Source: Yponomeuta sedellus (lineage: Eukaryota > Arthropoda > Insecta > Lepidoptera > Yponomeutidae). Taken from it: a stretch of DNA of 64,000 bases. Each line of letters opens with the position of its first letter. Position 1 is the first letter of the stretch. The DNA is taken from the NCBI GenBank assembly GCA_934045075.1, contig OW203744.1:2435001-2499000 (forward strand). Direction: 5' to 3'. Shown here one piece after another: positions 20,993 to 31,477 of the stretch. Below the pieces are notes generated by a model, which worked only from the letters and a program-made list of their open reading frames with translations, did not search any database and was not told the DNA's origin. The translations under genes were made by a program, and so were the position numbers.

Positions 20993-21124
20993 CCCTTAAT
21001 AAAGCATGGGTAGTATGATTTTTTTATTGGTTTTGGACTGTATTTCAAGGTGATAAGGTTCAATTTAACGTGGGAACTATTTTCCTCTTGTCCACTTAAG
21101 GGTAAAAGCTGAAAACACTGTTAA

Positions 21125-21182
21125 ATTCTCTGCGCTTGGCACAGCCAATGCGCGGTGGGCACGCGGGGTAATTAAGGCCATA
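21125..21182 (+). mobile_element. tRNA-SINE C tail fragment
   Basis: cagccaatgcgcggtgggca and cgcggggtaattaaggcc match the end of the copy at 19236. Confidence 0.5.
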
Positions 21183-21293
21183 ATTTGTCTCTTACACAAG
21201 GAATCTGCCCTACAATGGGAAATATAATAAGCTGCTGGTTTTCAGAACGTAGTATACAGTCACAGAGTAAGAAAGCCGTGGCATTCCTCAAGC

Positions 21294-21403
<110 letters not shown>

Positions 21404-21850
21404 ACACATTTATTACAGCAACAGTTATGTGACACCACAAAACAAAGTAATTAACAAAACATTTACAAACAAGGGTCACGGTGTATCTCTGCTGCTGCAA
21501 TAGGCAGCTGACTCAGCATACTGCCGAGGGTATTATTCCCCAGCACTGATTTTCAGTCAGCGCCTGTCCCCTGAGGGTTCCACGCGCGGTACATCACCAT
21601 ATTGTAATAATTTCATACTTAAATATAATTAAAAAAAACAAGTACATACACCGATAATAAAAATATTTTTAACTACACTACATAAATATACAAATACAGT
21701 TTAATTAATAATAGTAAAGTTACAATTACATAGATATAAGAATAAAAAAATTTATAAAAATAAAAACAAATACATACAATTACCGAGATTAAAATACTAT
21801 GACTACTTACATACATAAATAGGATTTACATAATAATAGTAATAGTGAGT
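21404..21850 (-). mobile_element. CR1-like LINE 3' UTR
   Basis: cacatttattacagcaacag reads on the minus strand as an aataaatgtg end. Next is the hairpin motif (ggcagctgactcagcatact, cagcactgattttcagtcag), then AT-rich UTR. The organisation parallels 41975-42494, which continues into LINE coding sequence. Confidence 0.65.
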
Positions 21851-21862
21851 GTAAACCTTATA

Positions 21863-22089
21863 AAGGAAGGCCAATGAGACGTGATAAAGAATGTAAACAA
21901 AGTTTCAGGTGTTCAAAACATTTTTATTTGAATAAATTATAGTTATAAAAATTTCGGATTCCCTGTTCTAATCGCTGTCGTCTGTATTAGTCAAACATGA
22001 TTCAGGCTGTGATTCCATAATTAAAACCAACAACTAATTACAATAACAGCAAAAATCAACAAGAAAACTAACAGTAACGGATTAAACTG
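21863..22089. mobile_element. Tc1/mariner-like derivative, second truncated copy
   Basis: Begins at a TA (21861) with aaggaaggccaatgagacg and matches the right-hand 250 bp of the element at 22966-23507 in inverse orientation. Homology stops at 22089. Read on the minus strand it holds a 16-codon frame, MESQPESCLTNTDDSD and stop, joining a start region directly to a stop region. Confidence 0.65.
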
Positions 22090-22209
22090 AGGTATATGAA
22101 TACCTCAGACACTCACGTTCCCCCAGGATGTTTCCCGTTACAGTTCGCGAGGAAAAAAACTTTCCATTATTTGTGTAGCCGATAAACGTCACATTGCAGG
22201 CAATCTCTC

Positions 22210-22260
22210 AGAGAGAGAGAGAGAGAGAGTATAGGCTTAATAATTAAGCCTATACTCTCT
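22210..22260. repeat. (GA)n tract running into a 17-bp palindrome
   Basis: A GA tract (22210-22229) continues into arm 22224-22240, a taa loop and a perfect inverted arm at 22244-22260 (ttaagcctatactctct). Confidence 0.9.
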
Positions 22261-22285
22261 GTTACCACGGTAATTATTACTACGA

Positions 22286-22650
22286 TATCAACCCTTGTAT
22301 GTCCTCACTGCTGGGGCAAGGGTCTCCTCCCACATCGCAGGAAGGTTAGGCCATGCTCCACCACGGGGCCCAATTCCGGGTTGGTGGAGGATTGTAAGAC
22401 AGTGGCGGGCCTTACTGTCAGAAGTTATCAAGCCACCCATAAGGCCGCTGACATGGCTTAACGACTGCCATAACATGACAGCCGGCACCAACAGCTTAAC
22501 GTGCCTTGCGAAGCATGGAAGCGCTCTGAAAAAATGCCACTAGCGGTAGTCACGAGACGGTCACCCATCCTGCACCTGACCGCGCCTGGTGTTGCTTAAC
22601 TCAAGTGATTGATTCCAATCACTCGGTTCGGCTAGGCCACGAGCGCTTCC
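22286..22650 (-). mobile_element. 5S-SINE, full length
   Basis: Among the most complete copies: atatcaacccttgtatgtcc at one end and ggccacgagcgcttc at the other. On the minus strand the head reads aatcacttgagttaagcaac, then gcgcggtcaggtgcagg and gatgggtgaccgtctcgtga, close to the 5S rRNA internal promoter. Useful as the local reference for this family. Confidence 0.9.
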
Positions 22651-22654
22651 ATTA

Positions 22655-22960
22655 CCACGCGTGCGTATATTTAAACACTTTAAGCTCTCAGATTTCCTCA
22701 CGGTGTTTTCCTTCTTTATAATATTTAAAAAATTTGCTCCTAAAAGTCCATCGTAAGCTCAGCCTAAGAGCGCAGGGCGCAAGTCATACTAAGAAGCATA
22801 AGTTTCCTGTCTGTTATTCGTAAGAAATTGTCTGTTTGTGGCTTCTATGTTTACACGTGTAGTTTGGATGCGTGTCACGTTGCTGAGAACCTGAGAACTT
22901 AAGAAACTTCCAAGGAAACTTCTTGCTTAGTGTGAAGGTTGAAGCGTCACCAGTTCTATG
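22655..22960. other. Unassigned, with a tRNA-SINE C trace
   Basis: 22690-22715 (gatttcctcacggtgttttc) is the conserved body word of tRNA-SINE C on the minus strand. The rest is not recognised. Confidence 0.4.
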
Positions 22961-22965
22961 GTGTA

Positions 22966-23507
22966 TAGGAAGGCCAATGAGACGAGATAAAGAATATAAA
23001 CAAACGGACCGTTACTGAGTTACATTGCGATAGTGAGCGATTATTATTTCTGTCCTTGTCACACGTATGCGGTAATGGCGTCATTTGATCGACAACAGCT
23101 GTCGTTGCGTATTTCGTGGTACAGGAAAACTTTCAGTACGGCAGTTGTCAACATTTGGTGTCATCCGGCATTTTGTGAACTATAATAGTTCATTCCTGTT
23201 TAGATTGCATTCGAAGTTTCGTTTCCGTATTTACTAAGTTTTTTGTGTTTATTTAATCTGTTACTGTTAGTTTTCTTGTTGATTTTTGCTGTTATTGTAA
23301 TTAGTTGTTGGTTTTAATTATGGAATCACAGCCTGGCGGCTATAGATAGCCTAGGACTCTCCCGGTGAATCATGTTTGACTAATACAGACGATAGCGATT
23401 AGAATAGGGAATCCGAAATTTGTATAACTATAATTTATTCAAATAAAAATGTTTTGAACCCCTGAAACTTTGTTTACATTCTTTATCTCGTCTCATTGGC
23501 CTTCCTT
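22966..23507. mobile_element. Tc1/mariner-like non-autonomous element (542 bp, TA target duplication)
   Basis: TIRs start taggaaggccaatgagacga on the left and aaggaaggccaatgagacga on the reversed right. TA dinucleotides flank at 22964-22965 and 23508-23509. Inside, an ATG (MESQPG) follows a T/G-rich leader resembling that of the autonomous element at 48893, and a downstream stretch could encode an acidic C-terminus (TNTDDSD, stop). It is probably an internal-deletion derivative of a spliced-transposase element. Confidence 0.75.
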
Positions 23508-23602
23508 TAGACTATTTCATTTGAAGGCGACATTTACGTTTTAGTAATACCAATTTAGATTGACCTATTATCACCAATATTATATATTTGTTATCAGGCT
23601 AA

Positions 23603-23989
23603 AGGCCTGCGCAGACGAGGGTCTTTTGCCCCTAGGGAAAAAAGTCCCTGAATCGTAAAAAATGACCTCCGAGTACTTGCCGCGGACTCTACGGATACTG
23701 TTGGCGGTAATTAGTTCCCCGGAAATTGAATGAAGCGTACGCTATGGAAGCAAATATTCTGAGATTACAGTGTGTTGTAATTTACATTAGGTTGAAAAAG
23801 AAAAGGCGTTTTGAAAGAAAACACTAAACTTTTGTCCAGTCCGGTCTCTTGATGTCCTCGGTAACTTGAGGGACTTCTTGTACGGGGTACTTTTAGTCCT
23901 TCGTGTGCGTTATTCGATACAATTTATAAGAGATCTATATCGACGGACAAAAAAGTACCCGGGGGATAGTCCCTCGTCTGCGCAGGCCT
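23603..23989. mobile_element. PIF/Harbinger-like element (387 bp, TAA target duplication)
   Basis: TIR aggcctgcgcagacgaggg occurs at both ends, flanked by TAA at 23600-23602 and 23990-23992. A 3-bp TWA duplication is the PIF/Harbinger hallmark. The middle encodes a remnant (KKKRRFERKH-type) that looks like the basic N-terminus of Harbinger nucleases. Partial copies lie at 40068-40311, 40412-40650 and 35581-35613. Confidence 0.75.
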
Positions 23990-24117
23990 TAAGTATTTTT
24001 TAAGATATATAGATATTCAATAAAGAAAAGAGTAACGCTAAATTACCTTTTCTTATTATAAATTGCACTTGCTTGATGCAAGTCTAATAATTAAAATCAT
24101 ACAGAAATTTAAAAAAA

Positions 24118-24272
24118 AACCTATTTAGATTTAAATTTTATTTAGAGGCTAAAAATTCCACCCATGCCGGGATTCGAACCCGCGACCTCTGGCTATCCGT
24201 GCCAGCGCTCTTACCAACTAAGCTAAAGGGCGACTCACCGGCATCAGTGAAATTTCGAACCTCTTTACAATT
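24118..24272 (-). mobile_element. tRNA-SINE A
   Basis: Minus-strand copy: tagaggctaaaaattccacc, box B gggattcgaaccc, box A ccaactaagcta, then gcatcagtgaaatttcgaac. The 3' end is interrupted by a short duplicated tttagatttaaattttattt. Confidence 0.8.
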
Positions 24273-24429
24273 AATTAATTAATTCGACTAATTAATTACT
24301 TAAGATGTTCAATAAGCTTTAAAATTACATGAATGTAATCTAATTACATTTTTTAAAGTTATCTTGTATTTCAGTTTTAAATAATTATAGGAAATATGTT
24401 TCGAATATAATTTTGAACTGTTACTTTGT

Positions 24430-24500
24430 AAATGAATGAATGAACGAAAATTCTTTATTGCACTAAAACAAATTTGTACAAAGGCGAGCTTAATAGGCGA
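24430..24500 (-). mobile_element. Jockey-type LINE 3' end
   Basis: aaaattctttattgcactaa and ttgtacaaaggcgagctta read on the minus strand as taagctcgcctttgtaca and tgcaataaagaatttt. Confidence 0.6.
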
Positions 24501-24504
24501 GCGA

Positions 24505-24562
24505 CACAGGGTATCCTAGTGTGGGGCTAGAAGCAATGTATGTGCTTGTATGTAAATGTTAA
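24505..24562 (+). mobile_element. tRNA-SINE B, 3' end
   Basis: cacagggtatcctagtgtgg and gcaatgtatgtgcttgtatg match the 3' end of tRNA-SINE B. Confidence 0.65.
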
Positions 24563-24674
24563 TACTATTTAGATAGTATTTTCTTCCAGCTAACCCACGA
24601 TAATGCGGACAGTAGAAGGGGTAGGGCCAGTAAACAATATAATATGGCAGTGATTTATTGCATAACCTAGATTA

Positions 24675-24835
24675 TAAAAACCTATTTAGAGGCTAAAAAT
24701 TCCACCCATGCCGGGATTCGCACGGATAGCCAGAGGTCGCGGGTTCGAATCCCGGCATGGGTGGGATTTTTAGCCTCTAAATAGGTTTTTAAAATTGTCC
24801 TTAGCACGGGTTAGTGCATTTAAAATAAAAATAGT
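24675..24835. mobile_element. tRNA-SINE A, foldback copy
   Basis: Left arm aaaacctatttagaggc to gccgggattcg (about 46 bp) is the reverse complement of the right arm ending ctctaaataggttttta. The spacer is only the anticodon/T-stem part (cacggatagccagaggtcgc). The 3' end ttagtgcatt is present on the right only. Confidence 0.85.
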
Positions 24836-24917
24836 ATAACCTAGGTTAACTAAATAATACAAATAAAATAAATGCTTTTATTTTGAAGAAAGGCTTTTTC
24901 GTTTTTTATTTTATTTA

Positions 24918-25118
24918 CTATCTGTGCCCCACTGTGTTACAGCGGTTTATCGATTTTCCCATGGGAATAAGATATTTTCCCGAAGTAAAACGTAGTCTAT
25001 GTGTTAATCCAGGGCGGTGTCAGCTAACTCCATATCGTCTTTTATTAAATTCGCTCCAGCCTTTTAGACGTCAAGAAGTAACATACACCATCACAAACTT
25101 TCGCCTTTATAGTATTAA
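24918..25118 (-). mobile_element. Helitron-like non-autonomous element
   Basis: Minus-strand relative of 1957-2163: tcgattttcccatgggaata, gtagtctatgtgttaatcc and the 5' end cgcctttatagtattaata. It is directly adjoined by the mariner-like element at 25121. Confidence 0.6.
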
Positions 25119-25120
25119 TA

Positions 25121-25450
25121 ATGGGTGATCCTTAGACTTTTTTCTGTGGGGTTATGTAAAGTCCAAAGTTTATATGGATAAGCCGCGTACGATTGATCAA
25201 CTGGAAGCCAACATTACTCGCGTTATTCGCCAAATACCACTGGAAATGCTCGGTCGGGTCATCGAAAACTGGAACTCCAGAATGGACCACCTTAATCGCA
25301 GTTACGGACAACATTTGAAAGAAATAATCTTTAAAAAGTAAATGTAAGGAACGATTCTTTTGTATTATTATAATAAAGATTACCCGATAAATTTGTTTTA
25401 TTCATATTTTTTTTAGTTTTGGAAAAAGTAACTCCAAATGAATCACCCAT
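25121..25450 (+). mobile_element. Mariner-like deletion derivative (330 bp, TA target duplication)
   Basis: TIR atgggtgatc on the left and gaatcacccat on the right, with TA at 25119-25120 and 25451-25452. Almost all internal sequence except the transposase C-terminus is gone; the left TIR joins the coding remnant directly. Confidence 0.75.
25132..25341 (+). pseudogene. Tc1/mariner-superfamily transposase C-terminus
   Basis: An uninterrupted frame reads LDFFLWGYVKSKVYMDKPRT, then DQLEANITRVIRQIPLEML, RVIENWNSRMDHLNRSYGQH and LKEIIFKK before TAA. The DFFLWGYVK block normally follows the third catalytic acid of this transposase group. The DNA-binding domain and the first catalytic residues are deleted, so the product could not transpose anything. 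The frame is intact for about 69 codons, so the deletion is not very old or was fixed early in a MITE family. Confidence 0.75.
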
Positions 25451-25533
25451 TATAAGTGTGATTAATCTAGATAATATCAGTGATAATATTATTATAAATA
25501 TCATTGATAATATCAAGATTAATCACACTTATA
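25451..25533. repeat. About 33-bp inverted repeat
   Basis: tataagtgtgattaatct is matched at the right end by agattaatcacacttata, with internal arms gataatatca/tgataatatc. The palindrome abuts the right end of the mariner-like element. Confidence 0.85.
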
Positions 25534-25536
25534 GGT

Positions 25537-25620
25537 ATTAATATTATAAAGGCAAAAGTTTGTGATTGTGTATGTTCGTTACTTCTTCACGTCTAAACGG
25601 CTGGAGCACATTTAATAATA
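25537..25620 (+). mobile_element. Helitron-like 5' fragment
   Basis: attaatattataaaggcaaa and agtttgtgattgtgtatg are the family's 5' end in plus orientation, mirroring the minus-strand copy that ends at 25118. Confidence 0.55.
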
Positions 25621-25624
25621 CAGG

Positions 25625-26400
25625 AAAAGCTAAACTTATTTTTGTTTTTATAATATAAATGAGTACATAAATACTGTATATAAATAATATAAAATGAATA
25701 TTATAAATATTAGTTAAACTGCTATGATTACAATGTAAAGATTGATTAATTGTATTTCTTAATTATTCGTGATACTCATACATAGTTGTATATTGAACGT
25801 GATACTAATCGCGATTGGAACCGTTTAATATATAATTAATTAATCACAAATAATTATAAATAATGTGTTGTTGTAATAAAAATCATAGAAATAAAGATGA
25901 TAAGAATGTTAATACGCTGTAATAACAACAATTATGATGATAATAATAGTATATAGCTGATTTGTAGATGTTGTAAATACTGCATGCACTATTTGTGTCC
26001 TACAATTTGCAATGCCTGTAAAAGGCGACTAAGTTTTAAGCGCTAACTTTATAATGAACATCAACTGTTACACTTGGTTGCAAATAAATTTGATTCATTG
26101 ATTGTTTATACACGAGCCAGCCTAACCGCTCGTATCCATAATTAGTTTTGCGTCAAATAGCTATATTCTCGTTCCCCGTGAGCTATGAAGTGAACTCCAA
26201 AAGCAAACCACATCCTAAACTTACCCACGTCAGTACTGTTGACAGCACGGGCCTGTTTCATGGAACTACAGTTTTCACTTCACTATGACCATTCGATGTA
26301 AGAAAGAAGAAGAAAGATATGCAATGCTCAAAAACATAAAAGCACGCAATTAAATACAAATTAGTAGAAAACACATATCAGCCGAAAAGCAGGTAGCAAA
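25625..26400. other. Unassigned AT-rich sequence
   Basis: No gene or repeat family recognised. 25990-26060 (aatgcctgtaaaaggcgact) may be a repeat trace. Confidence 0.4.
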
Positions 26401-26404
26401 AACT

Positions 26405-26555
26405 ATCGATATTTACCCTTTTTTACGTCCCCACTGCTGGGGCACGGGTCTCTTGCTGCATCGCATCAAGGTTAGGCCGTACTCCACCACGGGGGCCAAG
26501 TCCGGGTTGGCGGAGTACTGTAAGACAGTGGCGGGTCTAACTGATTGTAAGACCG
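26405..26555 (-). mobile_element. 5S-SINE, 3' fragment
   Basis: cgatatttaccctttt start, ccccactgctggggcacggg, ggtaaggcc-type block and ggcggagtactgtaagacag. The head is absent. Confidence 0.8.
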
Positions 26556-26589
26556 CATTTCAGTGGATATCTGAGACATGACGAGTCCA

Positions 26590-27150
26590 GTCGATAATTC
26601 GTTTTTAATACAGTTGCTCAAAAAGTGGAGTATTACAGGGACGTATAGCGTGCGGGATGTGGGCTCACTCGTGCTTTTTTTTTACCTTTCCCGCACTCGT
26701 GTGTTTTCTTTCCCAACTGTCAAAATAATGTCTCTTAAAAAGAAAAACCAACCCATGAAGTTTTTACTAAAAACATTCCTAGAAGTTTATCTACTAATTT
26801 GTTTCAATATCAGATTTAATGATTTCATTGAATGAGTTAAGTTAGGGTTCATTTCATTTCATTTCATATCATTAAAAAAATTCTACTGAAGACTTGGCTG
26901 TATGGGCATAGTTCCCTTTGCCTACTAGAATGGGTGAAGAAAAAAAATCTCTGCTTATATTTTTTTACGGTTGGCGCCATTTTTCAAATATTTTTTCTAT
27001 TAAATTGCTTATTTTTTTCGCAACTGTATTGAAAATAGTCGTTCAGTACACGTGCGGAACCGTCATTGCAACTTGTTCCGACATTTGCTGGAACTCTTTG
27101 CAATGACATCCTTTCCGCACTTGTAATGAAATATACTATTTTGCACACAC
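26590..27150. mobile_element. MITE-like repeat, copy 1 (560 bp)
   Basis: Intact, uninterrupted copy of the repeat seen again at 62893-63870. Internal inverted words tttaatacagttgc and gcaactgtattgaaaa, plus gcgggatgtgggctc and tttccgcacttg words, suggest a TIR-type element. No transposase remnant recognised. Confidence 0.6.
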
Positions 27151-27480
27151 ATGTATACGTTAAAAGTTACTCAAGGCTCTAGTCAACAACAACATTGACA
27201 TTTTTCTTGCAAAGTCGACCTTAACATAACTTAGCAAAAAGCACGCGTATAGAGATAGATGTGCTGTTGACTGTACCTGTGCTTATTTCATTTAGCAAAC
27301 TCTAATTGAAAAGCCTATTACACAAATCGTACCCGCACTGGCTCAGCCAAATGGAAAGCACAGCATTGCACGCGATTTTAGTCTTTATTGGCATTGTTTT
27401 GTCAGCAATTTCACTTGGGGTATTTGAAAATATACTTATAGGTACGGTGAATTCATTAGTACTAATAAATTAATCGAGAG
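27150..27480. other. Unassigned sequence
   Basis: No gene or family recognised. Confidence 0.4.
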
Positions 27481-27481
27481 A

Positions 27482-27620
27482 GCCTTGTTGGTCCAGCGGT
27501 TAGCAAGCTGAACTACAAAAACGGACGCCTTGAGTTTGAAGGTCGCTGTACAAGAACTTGAACTACAAAGATGTCCTCAGTCTGGGGGCATTTCCATGAT
27601 TGGGATGTGCTTGATTGGTT
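27482..27620 (+). mobile_element. tRNA-like SINE fragment
   Basis: ccttgttggtccagcggtta is a tRNA box A-like head, followed by a degenerate box B and tcctcagtctgggggcattt. This arrangement is seen in lepidopteran tRNA-SINEs. Confidence 0.5.
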
Positions 27621-27807
27621 AACATAACACGAGGAAACCCAATTTTGCTCAGCTGTCGTTTACTGTCGGGATAGATAGAGAACGAGAACACTTTATTGCA
27701 CAACCAGAAAAGAAGAATAATAACTTTTTCTTCAGGTGATCTATCAGGATCGTGGCAAGTGGCAGTCCCTGGTCTCTGCCTACCCCTCTGGTATACCGGC
27801 GTGAGGT

Positions 27808-28068
27808 TATGTATGTATGTATGTATGTATGTATGTATGTATGTATGTATGTATGTATGTATGTATGTATGTATGTATGTATGTATGTATGTATGTATGT
27901 ATGTATGTATGTATGTATGTATGTATGTATGTATGTATGTATGTATGTATGTATGTATGTATGTATGTATGTATGTATGTATGTATGTATGTATGTATGT
28001 ATGTATGTATGTATGTATGTATGTATGTATGTATGTATGTATGTATGTATGTATGTATGTATGTATGT
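27808..28068. repeat. (TATG)n microsatellite, about 261 bp
   Basis: About 65 uninterrupted tetranucleotide units. The right end touches the stop-codon side of a minus-strand RTE fragment, so it is that insertion's expanded tail. Confidence 0.97.
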
Positions 28069-28215
28069 TTTTCTTCAGGCCACATTAGTCCACTGCTGGA
28101 CATAGCCCTCCGCTATGGTGCTATAGAAGCGCCATAGCGCCCTGTCTTCGGCTTGCCGCATCCGACATCTGCCGGCAGTTTTTCGCAGAACGTCATCCCA
28201 CCTGGTCGGAGGGCG
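28069..28215 (-). pseudogene. RTE-type LINE ORF2 C-terminus (remnant)
   Basis: Minus strand: GRPPTRWDDVLRKTAGRC, RMRQAEDRALWRF, then EGYVQQWTNVA and stop. A short insertion (FYSTI) lies in the middle. This is the conserved end of the RTE polyprotein; nothing catalytic is left. Confidence 0.75.
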
Positions 28216-28264
28216 TCCTAAACCACAGCTAAATATAAAATACTAATTGGCAATCTAACTTTTT

Positions 28265-28385
28265 TTTTTAACTTAGCCTCTATGTTTGTGTCCCACTACT
28301 GGGCAAAGGCCTCTTCCAATTAAGTCCCGGGTTTTCTGTCCTGGGCCACCTCAGACCACTCCGGCAGATGGTTGTCGAGATCACC
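28265..28385 (-). mobile_element. RTE-type LINE fragment
   Basis: cctctatgtttgtgtcccac and tactgggcaaaggcctcttc are a frequent RTE-derived block in Lepidoptera. Confidence 0.5.
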
Positions 28386-28483
28386 TAGATTATTATTTGT
28401 AAACGGAGGAAGTAGGCGCTGTCTGGTGTAATACAGGTGATGAGCCTAGCACAGCAGCGGATGCCCAAAAATTTTAATAATTA

Positions 28484-29727
28484 AAATTTGACATACGTGT
28501 ATTGGTTTATAATTATTATAAACCAATACATGTATTTAAAAACCTATTTAGAGGCTAAAAATTTCACCCATGCCGGGATTCGAACCCGCAACCTCTGGCT
28601 ATCCGTACCAGCGCTCTACCAATTGAGCCAATGGGCGACTCACGGCATCAGTGAAATTTCGAACCTCTTTACACTATTCTCTGTATTACGTACAGGCAGC
28701 GACATCTGACTTAAGCAAATTGCATTACTTACAGCCCCGACTACCTACTTTGCAGTTAGGTTTAACATCGGAACGATATCACTGTACCCACATGATGTTA
28801 AAACCTAACTGCAAAGTAGGTAGTCGGGGCTGTAAGTAATGCAATTTGCTTAAGTCAGATGTCGCTGCCTGTACGTAATACAGAGAATATTGTAAAGAGG
28901 TTCGAAATTTCACTGATGCCGTGAGTCGCCCATTGGCTCAATTGGTAGAGCGCTGGTACGGATAGCCAGAGGTTGCGGGTTCGAATCCCGGCATGGGTGA
29001 AATTTTTAGCCTCTAAATAGGTTTTTAAATTTGTTCCTTAGCACGGGTTAGTGCATTAAAAATAAAAATAGTGTAATCATGTGGGTACAGTGATATAATT
29101 CCGATGTTAAACCTAACTGCAAAGTACTCGTAGGTAGTCGGGGCTGTAAGTAATGCAATTTGCTTAAGTCAGATGTCGCTGCCTGTACGTAATACAGAGA
29201 ATATTGTAAAGAGGTTCGAAATTTCACTGATGCCGTGAGTCGCCCATTGGCTCAATTGGTAGAGCGCTGGTACGGATAGCCAGAGGTTGCGGGTTCGAAT
29301 CCCGGCATGGGTGAAATTTTTAGCCTCTAAATAGGTTTTTAAATTTGTTCCTTAGCACGGGTTAGTGCATTAAAAATAAAAATAGTGTAATCATGTGGGT
29401 ACAGTGATATAATTCCGATGTTAAACCTAACTGCAAAGTACTCGTAGGTAGTCGGGGCTGTAAGTAATGCAATTTGCTTAAGTCAGATGTCGCTGCCTGT
29501 ACGTAATACAGAGAATATTGTAAAGAGGTTCGAAATTTCACTGATGCCGTGAGTCGCCCATTGGCTCAATTGGTAGAGCGCTGGTACGGATAGCCAGAGG
29601 TTGCGGGTTCGAATCCCGGCATGGGTGAAATTTTTAGCCTCTAAATAGGTTTTTAAATTTGTTCCTTAGCACGGGTTAGTGCATTAAAAATAAAAATAGT
29701 GTAATCAATACACGTATGTCAAAATTT
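28484..29727. repeat. Compound foldback/tandem array of tRNA-SINE A
   Basis: One reverse unit (28534-28769) faces a forward unit (28793-29030) with about 236-bp arms differing at about two positions. The forward unit is then repeated at 29076 and 29390 (314-bp period). Each unit has a 5' part (agtcggggctgtaagtaatg, gtcgctgcctgtacgtaata), a tRNA-like head (cattggctcaattggtagag) and the 3' end ttagtgcattaaaaataaa. The whole block is framed by inverted aaatttgacatacgtgtatt (28486) and its complement (29706-29725). Confidence 0.9.
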
Positions 29728-29729
29728 AG

Positions 29730-30295
29730 TTGTAGTCTAGTATAAGTCTTTTAAGTCACAAATAAATTACTTACTTAGTTACCTCTCCACCGTCTTCTAG
29801 GCCGGCCTCGATTTCAATGTTCGTCGTGTGGCACCCACTCGGTGGCGAGTTTCGCCCAACTACTACTTTTTTTATATTGCAGACTACGCGAAAAAACTTT
29901 CTACTGAACTACGGCTCGTAAACACCATTCCTAAATCCCGCATCAGCACACAGCATTCAAAGAACTTAACTCCTGTGCGTACTTGCGGTGGCAAGTACTT
30001 ATGACGCGGGTGCAGTCAAATCGTAACAGCCGCGTAAGTGTTTGTGTACAGAGCAATTAATGTCGCCACACTGCTATGTGTGAGTTTATTCTCCACTGGG
30101 ACATCACGGAGCACTAATGCAGTATGCTAACTCTTTGCATTAATGCGGGGTAAAAGCAGGGTTTGCACTATCTCAGCACACTCGGACCGAGTGACCAATT
30201 ATTTATTTAGTTATTTTGTAATATTATTTGTTTACATTTGTTAGCTCGGGATTTTATTGTTCAGATAAATAAATAAGCGAACTGTATACTGTAAG
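29730..30295. other. Unassigned sequence
   Basis: GC-richer than its surroundings, with no recognised repeat and no long frame. Possibly single-copy DNA. Confidence 0.4.
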
Positions 30296-30298
30296 AAA

Positions 30299-30336
30299 AG
30301 ACCCGTGCCACAGCAGTGGGGACTAACAGGGAAGAT
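30299..30336 (+). mobile_element. 5S-SINE 3'-terminal fragment
   Basis: gacccgtgccacagcagtgg followed by ggactaacagggaagatatc. Confidence 0.6.
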
Positions 30337-30379
30337 ATCGAATTTGTATTACATAAAGTTATACAATGCTAATACTGTA

Positions 30380-30840
30380 CTGTACCTTTATACTTATTTT
30401 ATGTTTGTTTTCTTCCTGGTGTACAATAAAGAATATCCTTATCTTATATTAAAAGGGGCTAATTGCGGTTATTTATTTGGTAAAATGGAATTACCTTAAT
30501 TTATGGATTCAAGCTTTCTAGTACGTGGAATCCAGTCCTAAGTAAATACAAATCATGCGCCTTATCACCGGACCTGTCCGCGGGCGTAGTGGGTATTGTG
30601 TGTCGGCCAGCTGCGAAAAACTAAAAGTGACTACCCACAATAATTGACTGTGCTCGCCACAATAGTCTACCCGAGGCCAACAGCAACTGTAACGCTGCTG
30701 AAACGTCAGGAAATAAGGTAATTACGTTTTACCTATTAAGTAATCGTGATTAGACCCTTAGATGTCGTGATTAGATGGTTCTTTAAGAAACACTATTCTT
30801 TTACAATCCGGTTGAAGCGTTCCATAGTCATCTAGAGACA
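30380..30840. other. LINE 3' trace, then unassigned
   Basis: 30395-30450 (ttcttcctggtgtacaataa agaa) is a jockey-type 3' end trace. The remainder is not recognised. Confidence 0.4.
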
Positions 30841-30895
30841 ATTATCCAAAAATACAATTGCCATGGTATTTTTTTACTTCTGTGCAATAAACGTT

Positions 30896-31192
<297 letters not shown>

Positions 31193-31477
31193 GCTCAGCC
31201 ATCTCTGTCTGTCCGCGGCTTAGCAGAGTTCACAAATTACAGATATATGGGCCAAATAAAACAATGTCTGTAAACAAGGCCCAAACCCAAGTGCCTGCAG
31301 GACTAAGCCCCGGTGCATGTTGGTATCACTTCCACGGGCACGACACTCCACTAATTAGAGCTTGGGGCGCGGGCCCACTCATCTCCCAGACGAGGCTTCA
31401 CGCGCCCCTACCACGGTTCCTCAACCACCGATGTGCCATTGGATGTCATTGCGGCAATGTCAGCTATTCGATTCAAT

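Noticed and set aside
27696..28137. Frames made of repeated MYVC or HTYI
   Set aside because: They are translations of the (TATG)n microsatellite. The same applies to poly-I at 30898, LFVC repeats at 31478, KKER/SFFL at 21294 and RCDA/RRVAS at 38482.
28484..29727. CRISPR-like or direct-repeat array
   Set aside because: The 314-bp units are whole SINEs with one inverted unit, in eukaryotic sequence. There are no short repeats with unique spacers.
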